A stretch of 64,000 nucleotides of DNA from Lachnospiraceae bacterium G11. GTDB lineage: Bacteria > Bacillota > Clostridia > Lachnospirales > Lachnospiraceae. Below are positions 7,285 to 16,697 of this stretch, piece by piece. Location: the NCBI GenBank assembly GCA_900103495.1, contig FMWZ01000006.1, positions 124,001 through 188,000 of the forward strand. Direction: 5' to 3'. Both the position numbers and the translations under genes were made by a program. Below the pieces are notes generated by a model. That model worked only from the letters and a program-made list of their open reading frames with translations. It did no database searches and was not told the origin of the DNA. Every line of letters starts with the position of its first letter. The stretch's first letter is position 1.

Positions 7285-9018
7285 ATGAAGAAGTATTTGA
7301 AAAGAAACTGGTGGCGATACTCAGTTGGCGGAATTTCGCTTCTTATGAGTGTCGGAATCGACCTTTTAATACCGATGATTACCCTGTCAATGGTTGATGA
7401 CGTAATTATCGGACGCAACATGGAGATATTCAAAAGAGATATTCTCCTTTTTGTGGCAGCAGGTCTTGGCCGTGCCATATTCCAGTTTGTTAAGGAGTTC
7501 CTTTGTGATATGTCGGGATGTCGCGTGGCGGCAGGCCTTCGTAAAGATTTGATGAGACATATCTTTACACTCCATAAAGGGTTCTTTGACAAGAACAACA
7601 CCGGAGAATTAATGGCAAGGGTTAAAGATGATGTAGGCATGGTCTGGGATCTTACGGGATTCGTTGGAATGCTCCTTACAGAAGCTGCCATCTACTTTAT
7701 CGGCGTAGTAATCTGTATGCTCCGCCTTGACTGGAGACTTAGCATGGTGCCCCTTGTGTTTATGGCACCCCTTGCATATTTTGCAATTCATCTTGATAAG
7801 AAGCTTGACAAGGACTTTGACGAGATCAGCGACAAGAACGCAGCTCTTACCAAGACAGTTGAGGAGAACATTTCAGGTGTTCGTACCGTTAAGGCTTTCT
7901 CTGCCGAGGGTATCGAGATGTCCAAGTTCGATGAGAAGAATGAGGACTACGGCAAGGCCAACAGAACCTTTGCCTTTGATATGGCAGATACAGACCCGAT
8001 AATGAGTATAATTCCGAAGATTATGCAAGTATGTGTAGTGGCTCTTGGCGGCTACATGGTAATCAAGGGCAATTTGACATACGGAACCCTTGTGGCTTTC
8101 GTGTCTTATTCAATCAATATCGTTTGGCCCATCGACAACTTAGGCTGGATGCTTTCCCTTATTTCTCAGGGCTTGGCCGGCTATAAGAAGATTAAGAAGG
8201 TGCTTGGAACGAAGTCTGAGATTGAGGACGATTCTGTTTTTCCCTTCAATGCAAAGAAGGATAAGAGCGGGGAAATCAGCTTCGAGCACGTGGGCTTCGA
8301 ACTTGAGGGCAACAGAATTCTTGATGACGTCAGCTTCACGATTCCTCAGGGCAAAACCCTTGGAATTATGGGGGCAACCGGTGCCGGAAAGAGCACCATC
8401 GTTAACCTGATTGAGCGTTTCTATGACGCCACGGAGGGCACCATTAGAATTGAGGGTCAGGATATAAAGGAAATGAGTTTAGGAGATGTTAGAGGTTTTT
8501 CCTCAGTTGTTACTCAGGACGTGTTCCTGTTCTCCGACACCATAGCCGAGAACGTGCGACTGGGACTTAAGGCGACCATGGACGACAACACGGTCCGTGA
8601 GGCCATCAGAAAGGCCCACGCCACGGAGTTCGTTGAGAAAATCACCGACAGCTACGAAGCCATCATCGGTGAGAGAGGAATCGGTCTTTCGGGCGGTCAG
8701 AAGCAGAGACTGTCCATCGCAAGGGCCCTGGCGCGTAAAGCCAATCTCCTCATAATGGATGACTCCACATCTGCCCTTGATATGGAAACCGAGGCGGATA
8801 TCCAGAAGGAAATCCGCGAGAAGAAGGATATGAGCAAGATTATTATCGGACATCGTATCTCTTCAGTTAAAGATGCAGATGAAATTATAGTTTTGGAAGA
8901 CGGCCGAATCAAAGAGCGCGGCACTCATGCGGAGCTTATTAAGAAGAAGGGGCTTTACTACAGCACCTATGAGGCTCAGTATGGCGACTACAGGCGCGCC
9001 ATGGCCGTTAATGAGTAA
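7285..9018 (+). CDS. Heterodimeric ABC exporter subunit, degenerate-site half
   Basis: A 577-residue fusion of a six-helix transmembrane domain (about 1-310) and a nucleotide-binding domain (about 340-570). Visible motifs are Walker A GATGAGKST, signature LSGGQ and Walker B LLIMDDSTSALD, plus the H-loop GHR. The catalytic glutamate after Walker B is Asp (about residue 493), so this half carries the non-catalytic site normal for heterodimeric type IV exporters such as BmrCD, LmrCD or TM287/288. It is expected to pair with the next gene, which starts 14 bp downstream. The leader-peptide attenuator suggests antibiotic-induced expression. The substrate is probably a drug or lipid, which is inferred from family. 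Confidence 0.9.
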   Translation: MKKYLKRNWWRYSVGGISLLMSVGIDLLIPMITLSMVDDVIIGRNMEIFKRDILLFVAAGLGRAIFQFVKEFLCDMSGCRVAAGLRKDLMRHIFTLHKGFFDKNNTGELMARVKDDVGMVWDLTGFVGMLLTEAAIYFIGVVICMLRLDWRLSMVPLVFMAPLAYFAIHLDKKLDKDFDEISDKNAALTKTVEENISGVRTVKAFSAEGIEMSKFDEKNEDYGKANRTFAFDMADTDPIMSIIPKIMQVCVVALGGYMVIKGNLTYGTLVAFVSYSINIVWPIDNLGWMLSLISQGLAGYKKIKKVLGTKSEIEDDSVFPFNAKKDKSGEISFEHVGFELEGNRILDDVSFTIPQGKTLGIMGATGAGKSTIVNLIERFYDATEGTIRIEGQDIKEMSLGDVRGFSSVVTQDVFLFSDTIAENVRLGLKATMDDNTVREAIRKAHATEFVEKITDSYEAIIGERGIGLSGGQKQRLSIARALARKANLLIMDDSTSALDMETEADIQKEIREKKDMSKIIIGHRISSVKDADEIIVLEDGRIKERGTHAELIKKKGLYYSTYEAQYGDYRRAMAVNE

Positions 9019-9032
9019 GGAGGTGCGTGAAA

Positions 9033-10817
9033 TTGGCTATTAACAGCACCAAAGAAGATGAAGAATTAAAAGAAAGTCTTAAGATGGACGTCATAAAGCG
9101 TCTGCTTAAGAACCTTCTTGACTACAAGGGAAAAATTGTGGCTGTAACGCTTTTGATACTTACAGGTGTTGCGGTTTCGACGATTTATCCGCTTTTGATT
9201 GAAAAAATAATCGACGACGAGATTTATAACGGTAACGTTAAGGGACTTTTTACCATGGCGGGCGTAATGATGGCCTTGGCTGTGGTGCACTTTGTGGCTA
9301 CGCGAACCTGGCGAAGAATGATGGCAGTGATCTCAAATGACATGATCATTAACATCAGAAGAAAGCTCTACACCCATATTCAGGAACTTGGAGTGGACTT
9401 CTTCGACCAAAGGCCTGCAGGCAAGATTCTCGCGAGAGTTACAGGTGATATCAACTCCCTTAAGGATGTCTTAACAAGCACGGTAACTACACTTGCTCCC
9501 GATGCGTTGAGCTTGGTGGTTATCCTGGCCATTATGATTGTAAAAAGCCCGGTGCTCACATTGTCGGCTGCCGTGGCCATTCCCATCATAGTGGTTGGTG
9601 CTTACTTCTTTAGCTATGTTGCTCATAAGCGTTGGCAAAAGTGGAAGAAGAAGGACTCCAACATGACCGCTTTTATTCACGAGGGAATCGAGGGCGTTTC
9701 TGTTATTCAGAGCTTCAACGCCCAGGAGGAATCCAACAAGGAATTCAGCGGTATCGTCGACGAGGTTGTACATGCCTTCAGATCTGCGGTTTTTGTAAAT
9801 GACCTTTACAGCCCCACAATTGAGATTTCGGGTGGCCTTGGAACGGCGGTTCTTTACTACCTGGCAGTGACCAAACTTGGTGTCACCCAGGATTCCGTCG
9901 GTACGATTTCTGCTTTTGTGATGTATCTTGGTATGTTTTTCAATCCCATAAGAAACCTGGCTTCTTATTACAATAAGTTGATTACCAACGTTTCTTCTGC
10001 GGAGCGAGTTTATGAAATTATGGATATGGAGCCTCTTGTAAAAGATGCCTTGGACGCTACAGAGTTACCCGAGATTAAGGGTGATGTTGAATTCTCACAT
10101 GTAGGCTTTGCATATCCTGATGAACCCGATGTTGATATTCTGCATGATGTTAGCTTTAAGGCAAAACAGGGCGAAACAATTGCACTTGTTGGACCTACCG
10201 GCGCCGGTAAGACCACAATTGTAAGCTTAATCAGCAGATTCTATAACACCAAAAGCGGCTCCATCTACGTGGATGGACATGATATAAGTAAGGTTACGAT
10301 TCAGTCCTTAAGAAGTCAGCTTGGAATTATGACTCAGGACAATTATCTCTTCTCAGGTACCTTGAGGGACAACATCAAGTATGGCCGTCCCGATGCCACC
10401 GATGAGGAGATGATTGCCGCTTCAAAAGCAGTTCATGCTCACGACTTCATCGAGAAGATGGAGAAGGGCTATGACACTGAGATTACCGAGCGTGGCGGTG
10501 GACTTTCAAATGGTCAGAGACAGCTTGTGGCTTTCGCAAGAACACTTCTTACCGATCCTAAGATTCTTATTCTTGACGAGGCAACATCAAGCATCGACAC
10601 AAGAACTGAGATTCTTGTGCAGCAGGGTATTGAGGAGCTTTTGAAGAAGCGTACTTCTTTTGTCGTTGCCCACAGACTTTCCACCATCAAGAACGCCGAC
10701 AGAATCTTCGTTATCGATGACGGCGGTATTCTTGAGGAGGGCAACCACGAAACCCTCATGGCCAAGAAGGGCGCATACTACGATTTGTATTCCGCGCAGT
10801 TTATCAGCGCGTCGTAG
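9033..10817 (+). CDS. Heterodimeric ABC exporter subunit, catalytic half
   Basis: About 594 residues: a transmembrane domain (about 35-320) and a nucleotide-binding domain with Walker A GPTGAGKTT, Walker B ILILDEATSSID (catalytic Glu present) and H-loop AHR. The signature is LSNGQ instead of LSGGQ. That defect, together with Asp in the partner's Walker B, places both weak elements in the same composite ATP site, a consistent asymmetric dimer. AAGGAGG at 9017-9023 favours TTG at 9033 (9-bp spacing); GTG at 9027 is only 3 bp away. An N-terminal extension (about 30 residues, charged) precedes the first helix. Confidence 0.9.
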   Translation: MAINSTKEDEELKESLKMDVIKRLLKNLLDYKGKIVAVTLLILTGVAVSTIYPLLIEKIIDDEIYNGNVKGLFTMAGVMMALAVVHFVATRTWRRMMAVISNDMIINIRRKLYTHIQELGVDFFDQRPAGKILARVTGDINSLKDVLTSTVTTLAPDALSLVVILAIMIVKSPVLTLSAAVAIPIIVVGAYFFSYVAHKRWQKWKKKDSNMTAFIHEGIEGVSVIQSFNAQEESNKEFSGIVDEVVHAFRSAVFVNDLYSPTIEISGGLGTAVLYYLAVTKLGVTQDSVGTISAFVMYLGMFFNPIRNLASYYNKLITNVSSAERVYEIMDMEPLVKDALDATELPEIKGDVEFSHVGFAYPDEPDVDILHDVSFKAKQGETIALVGPTGAGKTTIVSLISRFYNTKSGSIYVDGHDISKVTIQSLRSQLGIMTQDNYLFSGTLRDNIKYGRPDATDEEMIAASKAVHAHDFIEKMEKGYDTEITERGGGLSNGQRQLVAFARTLLTDPKILILDEATSSIDTRTEILVQQGIEELLKKRTSFVVAHRLSTIKNADRIFVIDDGGILEEGNHETLMAKKGAYYDLYSAQFISAS

Positions 10818-10861
10818 GCCGACGTGCAATTTGGGGCCTGTCCCCAAATTGCACATCGGCC
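10817..10861. repeat. REP-like palindrome, copy 1, acting as convergent terminator
   Basis: The core GTGCAATTTGGGG-CCTGT-CCCCAAATTGCAC (10824-10854) is extended on both sides by GGCCGA/TCGGCC to 20-bp arms with one mismatch. It is the only sequence between the exporter gene and the convergent AraC gene. Confidence 0.9.
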
Positions 10862-11713
10862 CTATCTACCAAGCTGGAATTGCTTGGGGGACTTCCCCAT
10901 TTCCTTGGCGAATGTGCGGGAGAAGTTGGAGTAGTTGTTGAAGCCGGACATGAAGCATGCGTCGCTTGGGCTTAAGCCTTCACGAAGAAGGTGGCAGGCC
11001 AGGGCGACGCGTTTTGCTATTATGTAGCGGCGAATGGAGAGACCGGAAATCTTTTTGACACTTCTTGAAATGTAGGTACCGTTGTGGTGAATCTCCTTTT
11101 CAAGATCCGCCAGGGCGATTTCCTCCGTCAGATGTTTATCTATGTATTCGAAGGTTTTCCTCACCATGGGAGGCATGATGTTGGGGTGGCGCTCCACAGG
11201 ATTGCTTTCATATTTCGCGGTGAGCTTCACCATAATAATCTTAAGAAAAGAGTCTGCCAGAATCTCGGAACCGGGGTAGGAACTTACCAGATTCTTCTCA
11301 AGTTCCGCGGCATATCCGCTTATTTCCTCAAGTTCATCATCACTAAAATGTACAATTCGAAGATTCTTTTTGGCCATGGGCTCAAAGCAGGTTAGAAGGT
11401 CCATGCCCTGGATTGAGGCCTCATTAAGAATCTCATCATCTACATTTATGACAATTCTGTCATATTTATCCCTTGTTATTATATCAGCTCTGTGAAAAAC
11501 ATACTTAGGCATAAGGCACACATCACCGCGCCTAAGAATTCTTCCTGCGGACTCGGTGTATATGCTGATTTCGCCCCCGAGAATAATAAGAATCTCGTTG
11601 CTTCCGTGATTGTGCATGTCGTCCGAATAGTCGAAGGGTGCGTCAATTGTCTTGATATGACACTCCACCGGGCCTCTGGATGCCAGGTATTTCTTTGATG
11701 ATTTAGCTATCAT
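10862..11713 (-). CDS. AraC-family regulator with cupin sensor
   Basis: A 283-residue protein. The N-terminal half is a cupin-like domain (HNHGSNEILIILGG...RRGDVCLMPKYVFH). The C-terminal 100 residues carry two helix-turn-helix segments, ending in the AraC signature SDACFMSGFNNYSNFSRTFAKEMGKSPKQF. AraC proteins of this type sense a small molecule, commonly a sugar. It is divergent from three Gfo/Idh/MocA genes across a 126-bp spacer, so it is the likely activator of that sugar-derivative operon. Confidence 0.9.
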   Translation of the reverse strand: MIAKSSKKYLASRGPVECHIKTIDAPFDYSDDMHNHGSNEILIILGGEISIYTESAGRILRRGDVCLMPKYVFHRADIITRDKYDRIVINVDDEILNEASIQGMDLLTCFEPMAKKNLRIVHFSDDELEEISGYAAELEKNLVSSYPGSEILADSFLKIIMVKLTAKYESNPVERHPNIMPPMVRKTFEYIDKHLTEEIALADLEKEIHHNGTYISRSVKKISGLSIRRYIIAKRVALACHLLREGLSPSDACFMSGFNNYSNFSRTFAKEMGKSPKQFQLGR

Positions 11714-11839
11714 GGAAGGCCTCCTTTGGTATTAGGGTACAATAGGAAGTCATTTCGCGCAATAAAAATTGCAAAAAAGTGTATTTCTTTAAAAATTTAG
11801 CGTGTTACGATTTTACCATAAGCAGGAGGAGGTATAAAA

Positions 11840-12919
11840 ATGGACAAGAAAGACGGAATGAACTACGCACCCAAAGGCAAACCTGCCCCGGTGGTAAAAC
11901 CCGGAGAGTTCTCCATAGCGGCTATTGCTCTGGATCACGGCCATATTTACGGCATGTGCAACGGCCTTGTGGAGGCGGGAGCTACATTAAAGTGGGTTTA
12001 CGACAGGGACAGAGAGAAGGCTTTGAAGTTTAAGGAAGCTTTTCCGGAGGTTACAATCGCCGATAGCGAGGACGTGATTCTTAATGACCCGGAGGTAAAG
12101 CTTGTCTGCGGCGCCGCCGAAACCTGGAAGCGCTGCGAGTTGGGAGTCAGAGTCATGAAGGCCGGCAAGGATTATTTCACCGACAAGGCGCCCCTTACGA
12201 CCTTGGAGCAGCTTGAACTTGCAAAGAAGACGGTTAAGGAAACCGGTCGAAAATATATGGTTTACTACAGCGAGAGGATTCATGTAGAATCAGCTGTTTT
12301 TGCCGGACAGTTAATAGAGGAGGGGGCCATCGGAACCCCCATCCACATCGACGGCTTCGGGCCTCACAGGGTTGGAAACCCCAAGGGCCGCCCGGATTGG
12401 TTCTTCGAGAAGGAAAAATACGGCGGAATTCTCTGCGACATCGGAAGTCATCAGATTGAGCAGTTTTTGTTCTATTGTGGCGTGAAGGACGCCAAGGTTG
12501 CCTACAGCGAGGTGGGCAACTACAATCACCCGGACTACCCGGAACTTGAGGATTTGGGAGATGCCACCCTTGTGGGCGATAACGGCGCGACCCAGCATTT
12601 CAGGGTTGACTGGTTCACCCCCGACGGACTTTCCACCTGGGGCGATGGCCGAACATTTATTATTGGCACAAAGGGTTACATCGAGCTTAGAAAATACGTG
12701 AACGTAGGCATGAACGATGGCACGACGGACCATGTTTTCCTTGTAAACGACAATGGAGAGCAGCATTTTGAGGTTCACGGCAAGGTGGGTTATCCCTTCT
12801 TCGGACAGCTGATTCTCGACTGCATCAACAGAACCGAGAATGCCATGACCCAGGACCATGCCTTCAAGGCCGCGGAGCTTTGCGTAAGGGCTGAACTTCA
12901 GGCCAAGGTTGTGAAATAG
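11840..12919 (+). CDS. Gfo/Idh/MocA family oxidoreductase (1 of 3)
   Basis: A 359-residue NAD(P)-dependent oxidoreductase. An unusual 24-residue lead precedes the Rossmann strand (SIAAIALDHGHIYGMCNG), in which the normal GxGxxG is replaced by ALDHGHIYG, a variant seen in some members. The catalytic EKP motif reads TDKAPLTT, and a conserved HQIEQ helix (about residue 201) follows. Start ATG 11840 has GGAGGAGG. Family members oxidise or isomerise sugars, inositols and their derivatives. It is first in a three-gene set of the same family, 12 bp from the next gene. Confidence 0.85.
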   Translation: MDKKDGMNYAPKGKPAPVVKPGEFSIAAIALDHGHIYGMCNGLVEAGATLKWVYDRDREKALKFKEAFPEVTIADSEDVILNDPEVKLVCGAAETWKRCELGVRVMKAGKDYFTDKAPLTTLEQLELAKKTVKETGRKYMVYYSERIHVESAVFAGQLIEEGAIGTPIHIDGFGPHRVGNPKGRPDWFFEKEKYGGILCDIGSHQIEQFLFYCGVKDAKVAYSEVGNYNHPDYPELEDLGDATLVGDNGATQHFRVDWFTPDGLSTWGDGRTFIIGTKGYIELRKYVNVGMNDGTTDHVFLVNDNGEQHFEVHGKVGYPFFGQLILDCINRTENAMTQDHAFKAAELCVRAELQAKVVK

Positions 12920-12931
12920 GAGGACTAATCA

Positions 12932-14095
12932 ATGAAAAATGTAGCAATAGTCGGAACCGGAGGCATTTCAAACATGCATATTCAGGGCCTCCTTGAATTT
13001 AAGGACAGATGTAAGATTGTGGCCCTTTGCGATATCTATCCGGAAAAAGCCGAGGACGCTAAGAAACGATACGGGTTGGAGGAAGCTGCTGTTTTTGACA
13101 GCCATAAAAAGATGCTTGAGTCGGGCATCAAAATAGATATCGTGCATGTGTGCACGCCGCCTTACGTGCATGCAAGCATCAGCATTGACTGCATGAATGC
13201 GGGCATAAACGTGCTTTGCGAGAAGCCCATAGCGGCAAGCGTTGAGGAGTGCGATGCCATGCTTGAGGCAGAGCGCAGGAATGGTGTAACTTTGGGCGCC
13301 ATAGCTCAGAACCGTTTCAGAAACGGGGTTTATAAGTTGAAAAAACTGGCAGACTCGGGACTTGCAGGCAAAATCTGCCTGGCCAGAGTTAACTCCGAAT
13401 GGTGGAGAGCCCATTCTTACTACGATCTTTGGTGGAGAGGCACCTGGGAAAAGGAGGGTGGCGGATGCACCCTTAACCATGCGGTTCACCACATCGACAT
13501 GCTTAACTGGATTGAGGGCCGTTCACCGGTGGAGGCAACTGCCGTGCTTGCCAACGTTATGCACGACAATGCCGAGGTTGAGGACCTTTCACTTTCCTGC
13601 CTTAAGTACGAGGATGGCACTGTTGCAGAGGTTTTGGCTTCCGTTGTAAGCCACGGCGAGGAACAGGGCATTATCTTACAGTGCGCCGACGCCAAGATTT
13701 CCATGCCCTGGGATCTTAAGGCCGAGGTGGGCAAGGAGAACGGCTTCCCCGAGGATAGGAAGAACGAGGAACTAATGGCTCGTATCAACGAGTTTTACAA
13801 CAGTATTCCAGACCTTGAGTACGAGGGACATACCGGCGAGATCGACAATTACCTTACCGCTATTGAAAAAGGCGAAAAGCCTCTCATCACCGGTGAGGAC
13901 GGCAAGCGTACCATTGAGCTTATAACCGCAATCTACGCCGCAGGCATAGAGAAGCGCACCATTACACTTCCTCTGGAGAAGGGCTCCAAGTACTACAAAG
14001 CCGGCGGAGTTTTGGCGGCTGCCCCCCACTTCTTCGAGAAAGGCGCCTCCATCGAAAACTTCACAGACCAGAAAATCACCGTCGGAAACTACTAG
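12932..14095 (+). CDS. Gfo/Idh/MocA family oxidoreductase (2 of 3)
   Basis: A 387-residue protein with a standard N-terminal Rossmann motif (VAIVGTGGISNMHI), catalytic CEKPIA at about residue 92, and the C-terminal substrate domain with NHAVHHIDMLNW. GGAGG (12919-12923) sets the ATG. It is co-transcribed with the genes on either side. The substrate is unknown; the family acts on polyols and sugars. Directly after its TAG begins a REP-like palindrome, so expression of the third gene may be uncoupled. Confidence 0.88.
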   Translation: MKNVAIVGTGGISNMHIQGLLEFKDRCKIVALCDIYPEKAEDAKKRYGLEEAAVFDSHKKMLESGIKIDIVHVCTPPYVHASISIDCMNAGINVLCEKPIAASVEECDAMLEAERRNGVTLGAIAQNRFRNGVYKLKKLADSGLAGKICLARVNSEWWRAHSYYDLWWRGTWEKEGGGCTLNHAVHHIDMLNWIEGRSPVEATAVLANVMHDNAEVEDLSLSCLKYEDGTVAEVLASVVSHGEEQGIILQCADAKISMPWDLKAEVGKENGFPEDRKNEELMARINEFYNSIPDLEYEGHTGEIDNYLTAIEKGEKPLITGEDGKRTIELITAIYAAGIEKRTITLPLEKGSKYYKAGGVLAAAPHFFEKGASIENFTDQKITVGNY

Positions 14096-14126
14096 GTGCA
14101 AAATGGGGACAGGCCCCAAATTGCAC
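14096..14126. repeat. REP-like palindrome, copy 2
   Basis: GTGCAAAATGGGG-ACAGG-CCCCAAATTGCAC begins at the base after the stop codon of the preceding gene. It sits between two operon genes, 20 bp before the next start, where it could act as an RNA stem that limits read-through or decay. Confidence 0.9.
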
Positions 14127-14146
14127 ATTTTGATGAGGATGCACAT

Positions 14147-15340
14147 ATGAGCGAGCGTAGATTCGGAATAATAGGAATAGGAAATATGGGAAGCGCCCAC
14201 GCCGTATCCTTTTTTGAGGGGAAGGTGGAGGGCGCCATCCTTTCTGCAATTGCGGATGTGGATGAGGGCAGGCGCGCCTGGGCTTCGGAGAAATTCGGCT
14301 CTTCGGTTGAGGTTATCGAAGATTATCATAATCTTTTATCTCAGGCAAAAATCGACGCGGTTCTCATTGCCACCCCCCACTATTCGCATACAAGGATTGC
14401 CATGGAGGCTCTTGAGGCCGGCTTGCACGTTCTCATTGAGAAACCTGCCGGTGTTGACGCCGCAGAGGTTCGACTTATGAACGAGACTGCGTCAAAGCAT
14501 AAGGACCTGGCCTTCGGGATAATGTTTAATCAGAGAACCAATCCATTGTTTGGGGCTTTGCGGCATTACGTTAAGCTTGGCGTTCTCGGAGAAATTAAAC
14601 GTTTTAACTGGATTATAAATAACTGGTACAGAACCCAGAGCTATTATGATTCCGCAGGCTGGAGAGCCAGCTGGAGCGGTGAAGGCGGCGGGGTTCTGTT
14701 GAATCAGTGCCCCCACAATCTGGACATCTGGCAATGGATTATGGGTATGCCGGCGACGCTGCAGGCCTTCTGCAAAGTTGGGCATTTCCATGACATTGCG
14801 GTGGAAGACGATGTGACAATTTATGCCGAGTACGAAAGCGGAGCGAGTGCGGTTTTTATCACATCTACGGGCGAATGCCCCGGCACCAACCGCATCGAAA
14901 TCAGCGGCACCATGGGCAAAGCCGTGGCGGAAGACGGGGTTTTGAAGCTCTTTCTTCTTGATGAAGACGAGAGAAAAATCTGCTATACCTCCCCTGAAGC
15001 CATGCCTTTAAAGAGGGTGACAAGGGTGAACCTGAAATTCCCGGATGCGCCCAATGGCCATGTGCGGATTCTTCAGAATTTTGTGAATCACATTCTCACC
15101 GGGGAGGAGCTGATTGCGCCGGGGGTCGAGGGCATCAATTCGCTCCGAATCAGCAACGCTGCCTATGTTTCTTCATGGCTTGGGAAAGAGGTGGAGGTTC
15201 CGGCTGACGAGGCTACTTTTACCGCTCTGCTTTCCGAGAAGCAAAGGTCTGAGATTCAGAATTCGACTCGCAGAAACGCGCCCCCTGCCCATAATGCAGC
15301 CACCGGCACCTACAGCGAGCGCTGGAACGTCCGCTGGTAG
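14147..15340 (+). CDS. Gfo/Idh/MocA family oxidoreductase (3 of 3)
   Basis: About 397 residues. The ATG at 14147 (MSERRFGIIGIGNMGSAH) is chosen because upstream frame runs through the palindrome. It shows Rossmann GIGNMGS, the catalytic IEKPAG, and NQCPHNLDIWQW in the substrate domain. Sequence similarity to the neighbour is limited to family motifs, so the three are paralogues of different substrate preference, as in operons that process a sugar by successive oxidation and isomerisation. A trimer of palindromes follows its stop codon at once. Confidence 0.87.
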   Translation: MSERRFGIIGIGNMGSAHAVSFFEGKVEGAILSAIADVDEGRRAWASEKFGSSVEVIEDYHNLLSQAKIDAVLIATPHYSHTRIAMEALEAGLHVLIEKPAGVDAAEVRLMNETASKHKDLAFGIMFNQRTNPLFGALRHYVKLGVLGEIKRFNWIINNWYRTQSYYDSAGWRASWSGEGGGVLLNQCPHNLDIWQWIMGMPATLQAFCKVGHFHDIAVEDDVTIYAEYESGASAVFITSTGECPGTNRIEISGTMGKAVAEDGVLKLFLLDEDERKICYTSPEAMPLKRVTRVNLKFPDAPNGHVRILQNFVNHILTGEELIAPGVEGINSLRISNAAYVSSWLGKEVEVPADEATFTALLSEKQRSEIQNSTRRNAPPAHNAATGTYSERWNVRW

Positions 15341-15435
15341 GTGCAGTTTGGGGACAGGCCCCGATTTGCACGGTGCAATTTGGGGACAGGCCCCAACCTG
15401 CACCGTGCAAATCGGGGCCTGTCCCCAAACTGCAC
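15341..15435. repeat. REP-like palindrome trimer (copies 3-5)
   Basis: Three 31-bp units at 15341-15371, 15373-15403 and 15405-15435, separated by single bases (32-bp period). The third is the exact reverse complement of the first, so the whole block can also fold as one long cruciform. The block starts directly after the TAG of the upstream gene. Confidence 0.92.
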
Positions 15436-15473
15436 ATTCGTGTATAATGGAAGCACAAGCGGAGGAATATCTT

Positions 15474-16598
15474 ATGGAAAAATCGAAAGTATACTTTACT
15501 GATTTCAGGACTCAATTGGGAGTGGGGCTCACAACAAAGCTTCAGAAACTAATTAGAATGGCCGGGATTGGCAATATTGACATGGATGGCAAGTTCGTGG
15601 CAATCAAAATGCACTTTGGCGAGCTTGGAAATCTGGCATATCTTAGACCAAACTATGCAAAGGCAGTTGCAGATGTGGTTAAGGAGCTTGGCGGAATGCC
15701 TTTCCTTACTGACTGTAACACCCTGTATCCCGGAAGCAGAAAGCATGCCTTGGAGCATCTTGACTGCGCCAACATGAACGGATTTAATACTGTGACCACA
15801 GGCTGTCAGATAATCATCGCCGATGGCCTCAGAGGAACCGATGATGTGATTGTTCCGGTTCCCAATGCGGAATATTGCAAGGAAGCTTACATTGGGCGCG
15901 CAGTTATGGATGCTGACGTTTTTATCTCATTAAATCACTTTAAAGGTCATGAGATGGCGGGCTTTGGCGGCGCAATCAAAAACATAGGTATGGGCTGCGG
16001 AAGCCGTGCCGGCAAGATGCAGCAGCACAACGACGGACAGCCTCACGTTGTCACCGACAAGTGTAAGGGATGTAAGAGATGTGCCAAGGAGTGCGGATCC
16101 GACGCCATTTGCTATAAGGATAACAAGGCGTGGATTGACCCTGAGAAATGTAAGGGCTGCGGACGCTGTATAGGCGCCTGCGCTTTTGACGCAATAGAGA
16201 ATGATAACGGTAATGCGGCGGACCTTCTGGGACGCAAGATGGCCGAATACACCGCGGCGGTTGTGACAGGCAGACCATGTTTCCATATCAGCCTTATTAC
16301 TGATGTTTCACCCAACTGCGACTGCCACAGCGAGAATGATGCTCCCATCCTTCCTGATATCGGAATGCTGGCTTCCTTTGACCCTGTTGCTCTTGACCAG
16401 GCCTGCGTGGATCTTTGTCAGAAGGCTGAGCCCATCAGAAACAGCCAGCTTGGCGACAACATGGCAAAAGAGCACTTCCACGATCACGGAGATCACTGGC
16501 ATAACTCCAACCCGAACGTTTCCTGGGCAGAGACTTTGGAGCATTCAGTGAAACTTGGAATCGGTACGAGAGAATACGAACTTATAACCATGAAGTAG
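15474..16598 (+). CDS. DUF362-domain protein with two [4Fe-4S] sites
   Basis: A 374-residue protein. GGAGGA at 15461-15466 selects ATG 15474 over an upstream ATG that overlaps a TATAAT-like box (15443-15448). The DUF362 domain (about 1-185) contains KMHFGE and HFKGHEMAGFGGAIKNIGMG. It is followed by a ferredoxin insert with CKGCKRCAKEC (about 197) and CKGCGRCIGAC (about 226), two 4Fe-4S clusters, and then the remaining DUF362 part with VSPNCDCHSENDAP and a His-rich HFHDHGDHWH near the C-terminus. The role is unknown; these are cytoplasmic redox proteins often found in anaerobes. It may be transcribed apart from the Gfo genes. Confidence 0.88.
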   Translation: MEKSKVYFTDFRTQLGVGLTTKLQKLIRMAGIGNIDMDGKFVAIKMHFGELGNLAYLRPNYAKAVADVVKELGGMPFLTDCNTLYPGSRKHALEHLDCANMNGFNTVTTGCQIIIADGLRGTDDVIVPVPNAEYCKEAYIGRAVMDADVFISLNHFKGHEMAGFGGAIKNIGMGCGSRAGKMQQHNDGQPHVVTDKCKGCKRCAKECGSDAICYKDNKAWIDPEKCKGCGRCIGACAFDAIENDNGNAADLLGRKMAEYTAAVVTGRPCFHISLITDVSPNCDCHSENDAPILPDIGMLASFDPVALDQACVDLCQKAEPIRNSQLGDNMAKEHFHDHGDHWHNSNPNVSWAETLEHSVKLGIGTREYELITMK

Positions 16599-16605
16599 AT
16601 GCGAT

Positions 16606-16677
16606 GGTGCAGGTTGGTGCAATTTGGGCCTGTCCCCAACCTGCACGGTGCAATTTGGGCCTGTCCCCAACCTGCAC
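16606..16677. repeat. REP-like palindrome pair (copies 6-7) with a half unit
   Basis: A half unit GTGCAGGTT (16606-16614) is followed by two identical 30-bp units, 16617-16646 and 16648-16677, in the same orientation. GTTGCAC follows at 16682. The core lacks one G of the GGGG arm (TTTGGGCCTGTCCCCAA). Confidence 0.9.
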
Positions 16678-16697
16678 ATAAGTTGCACATAAATGTG

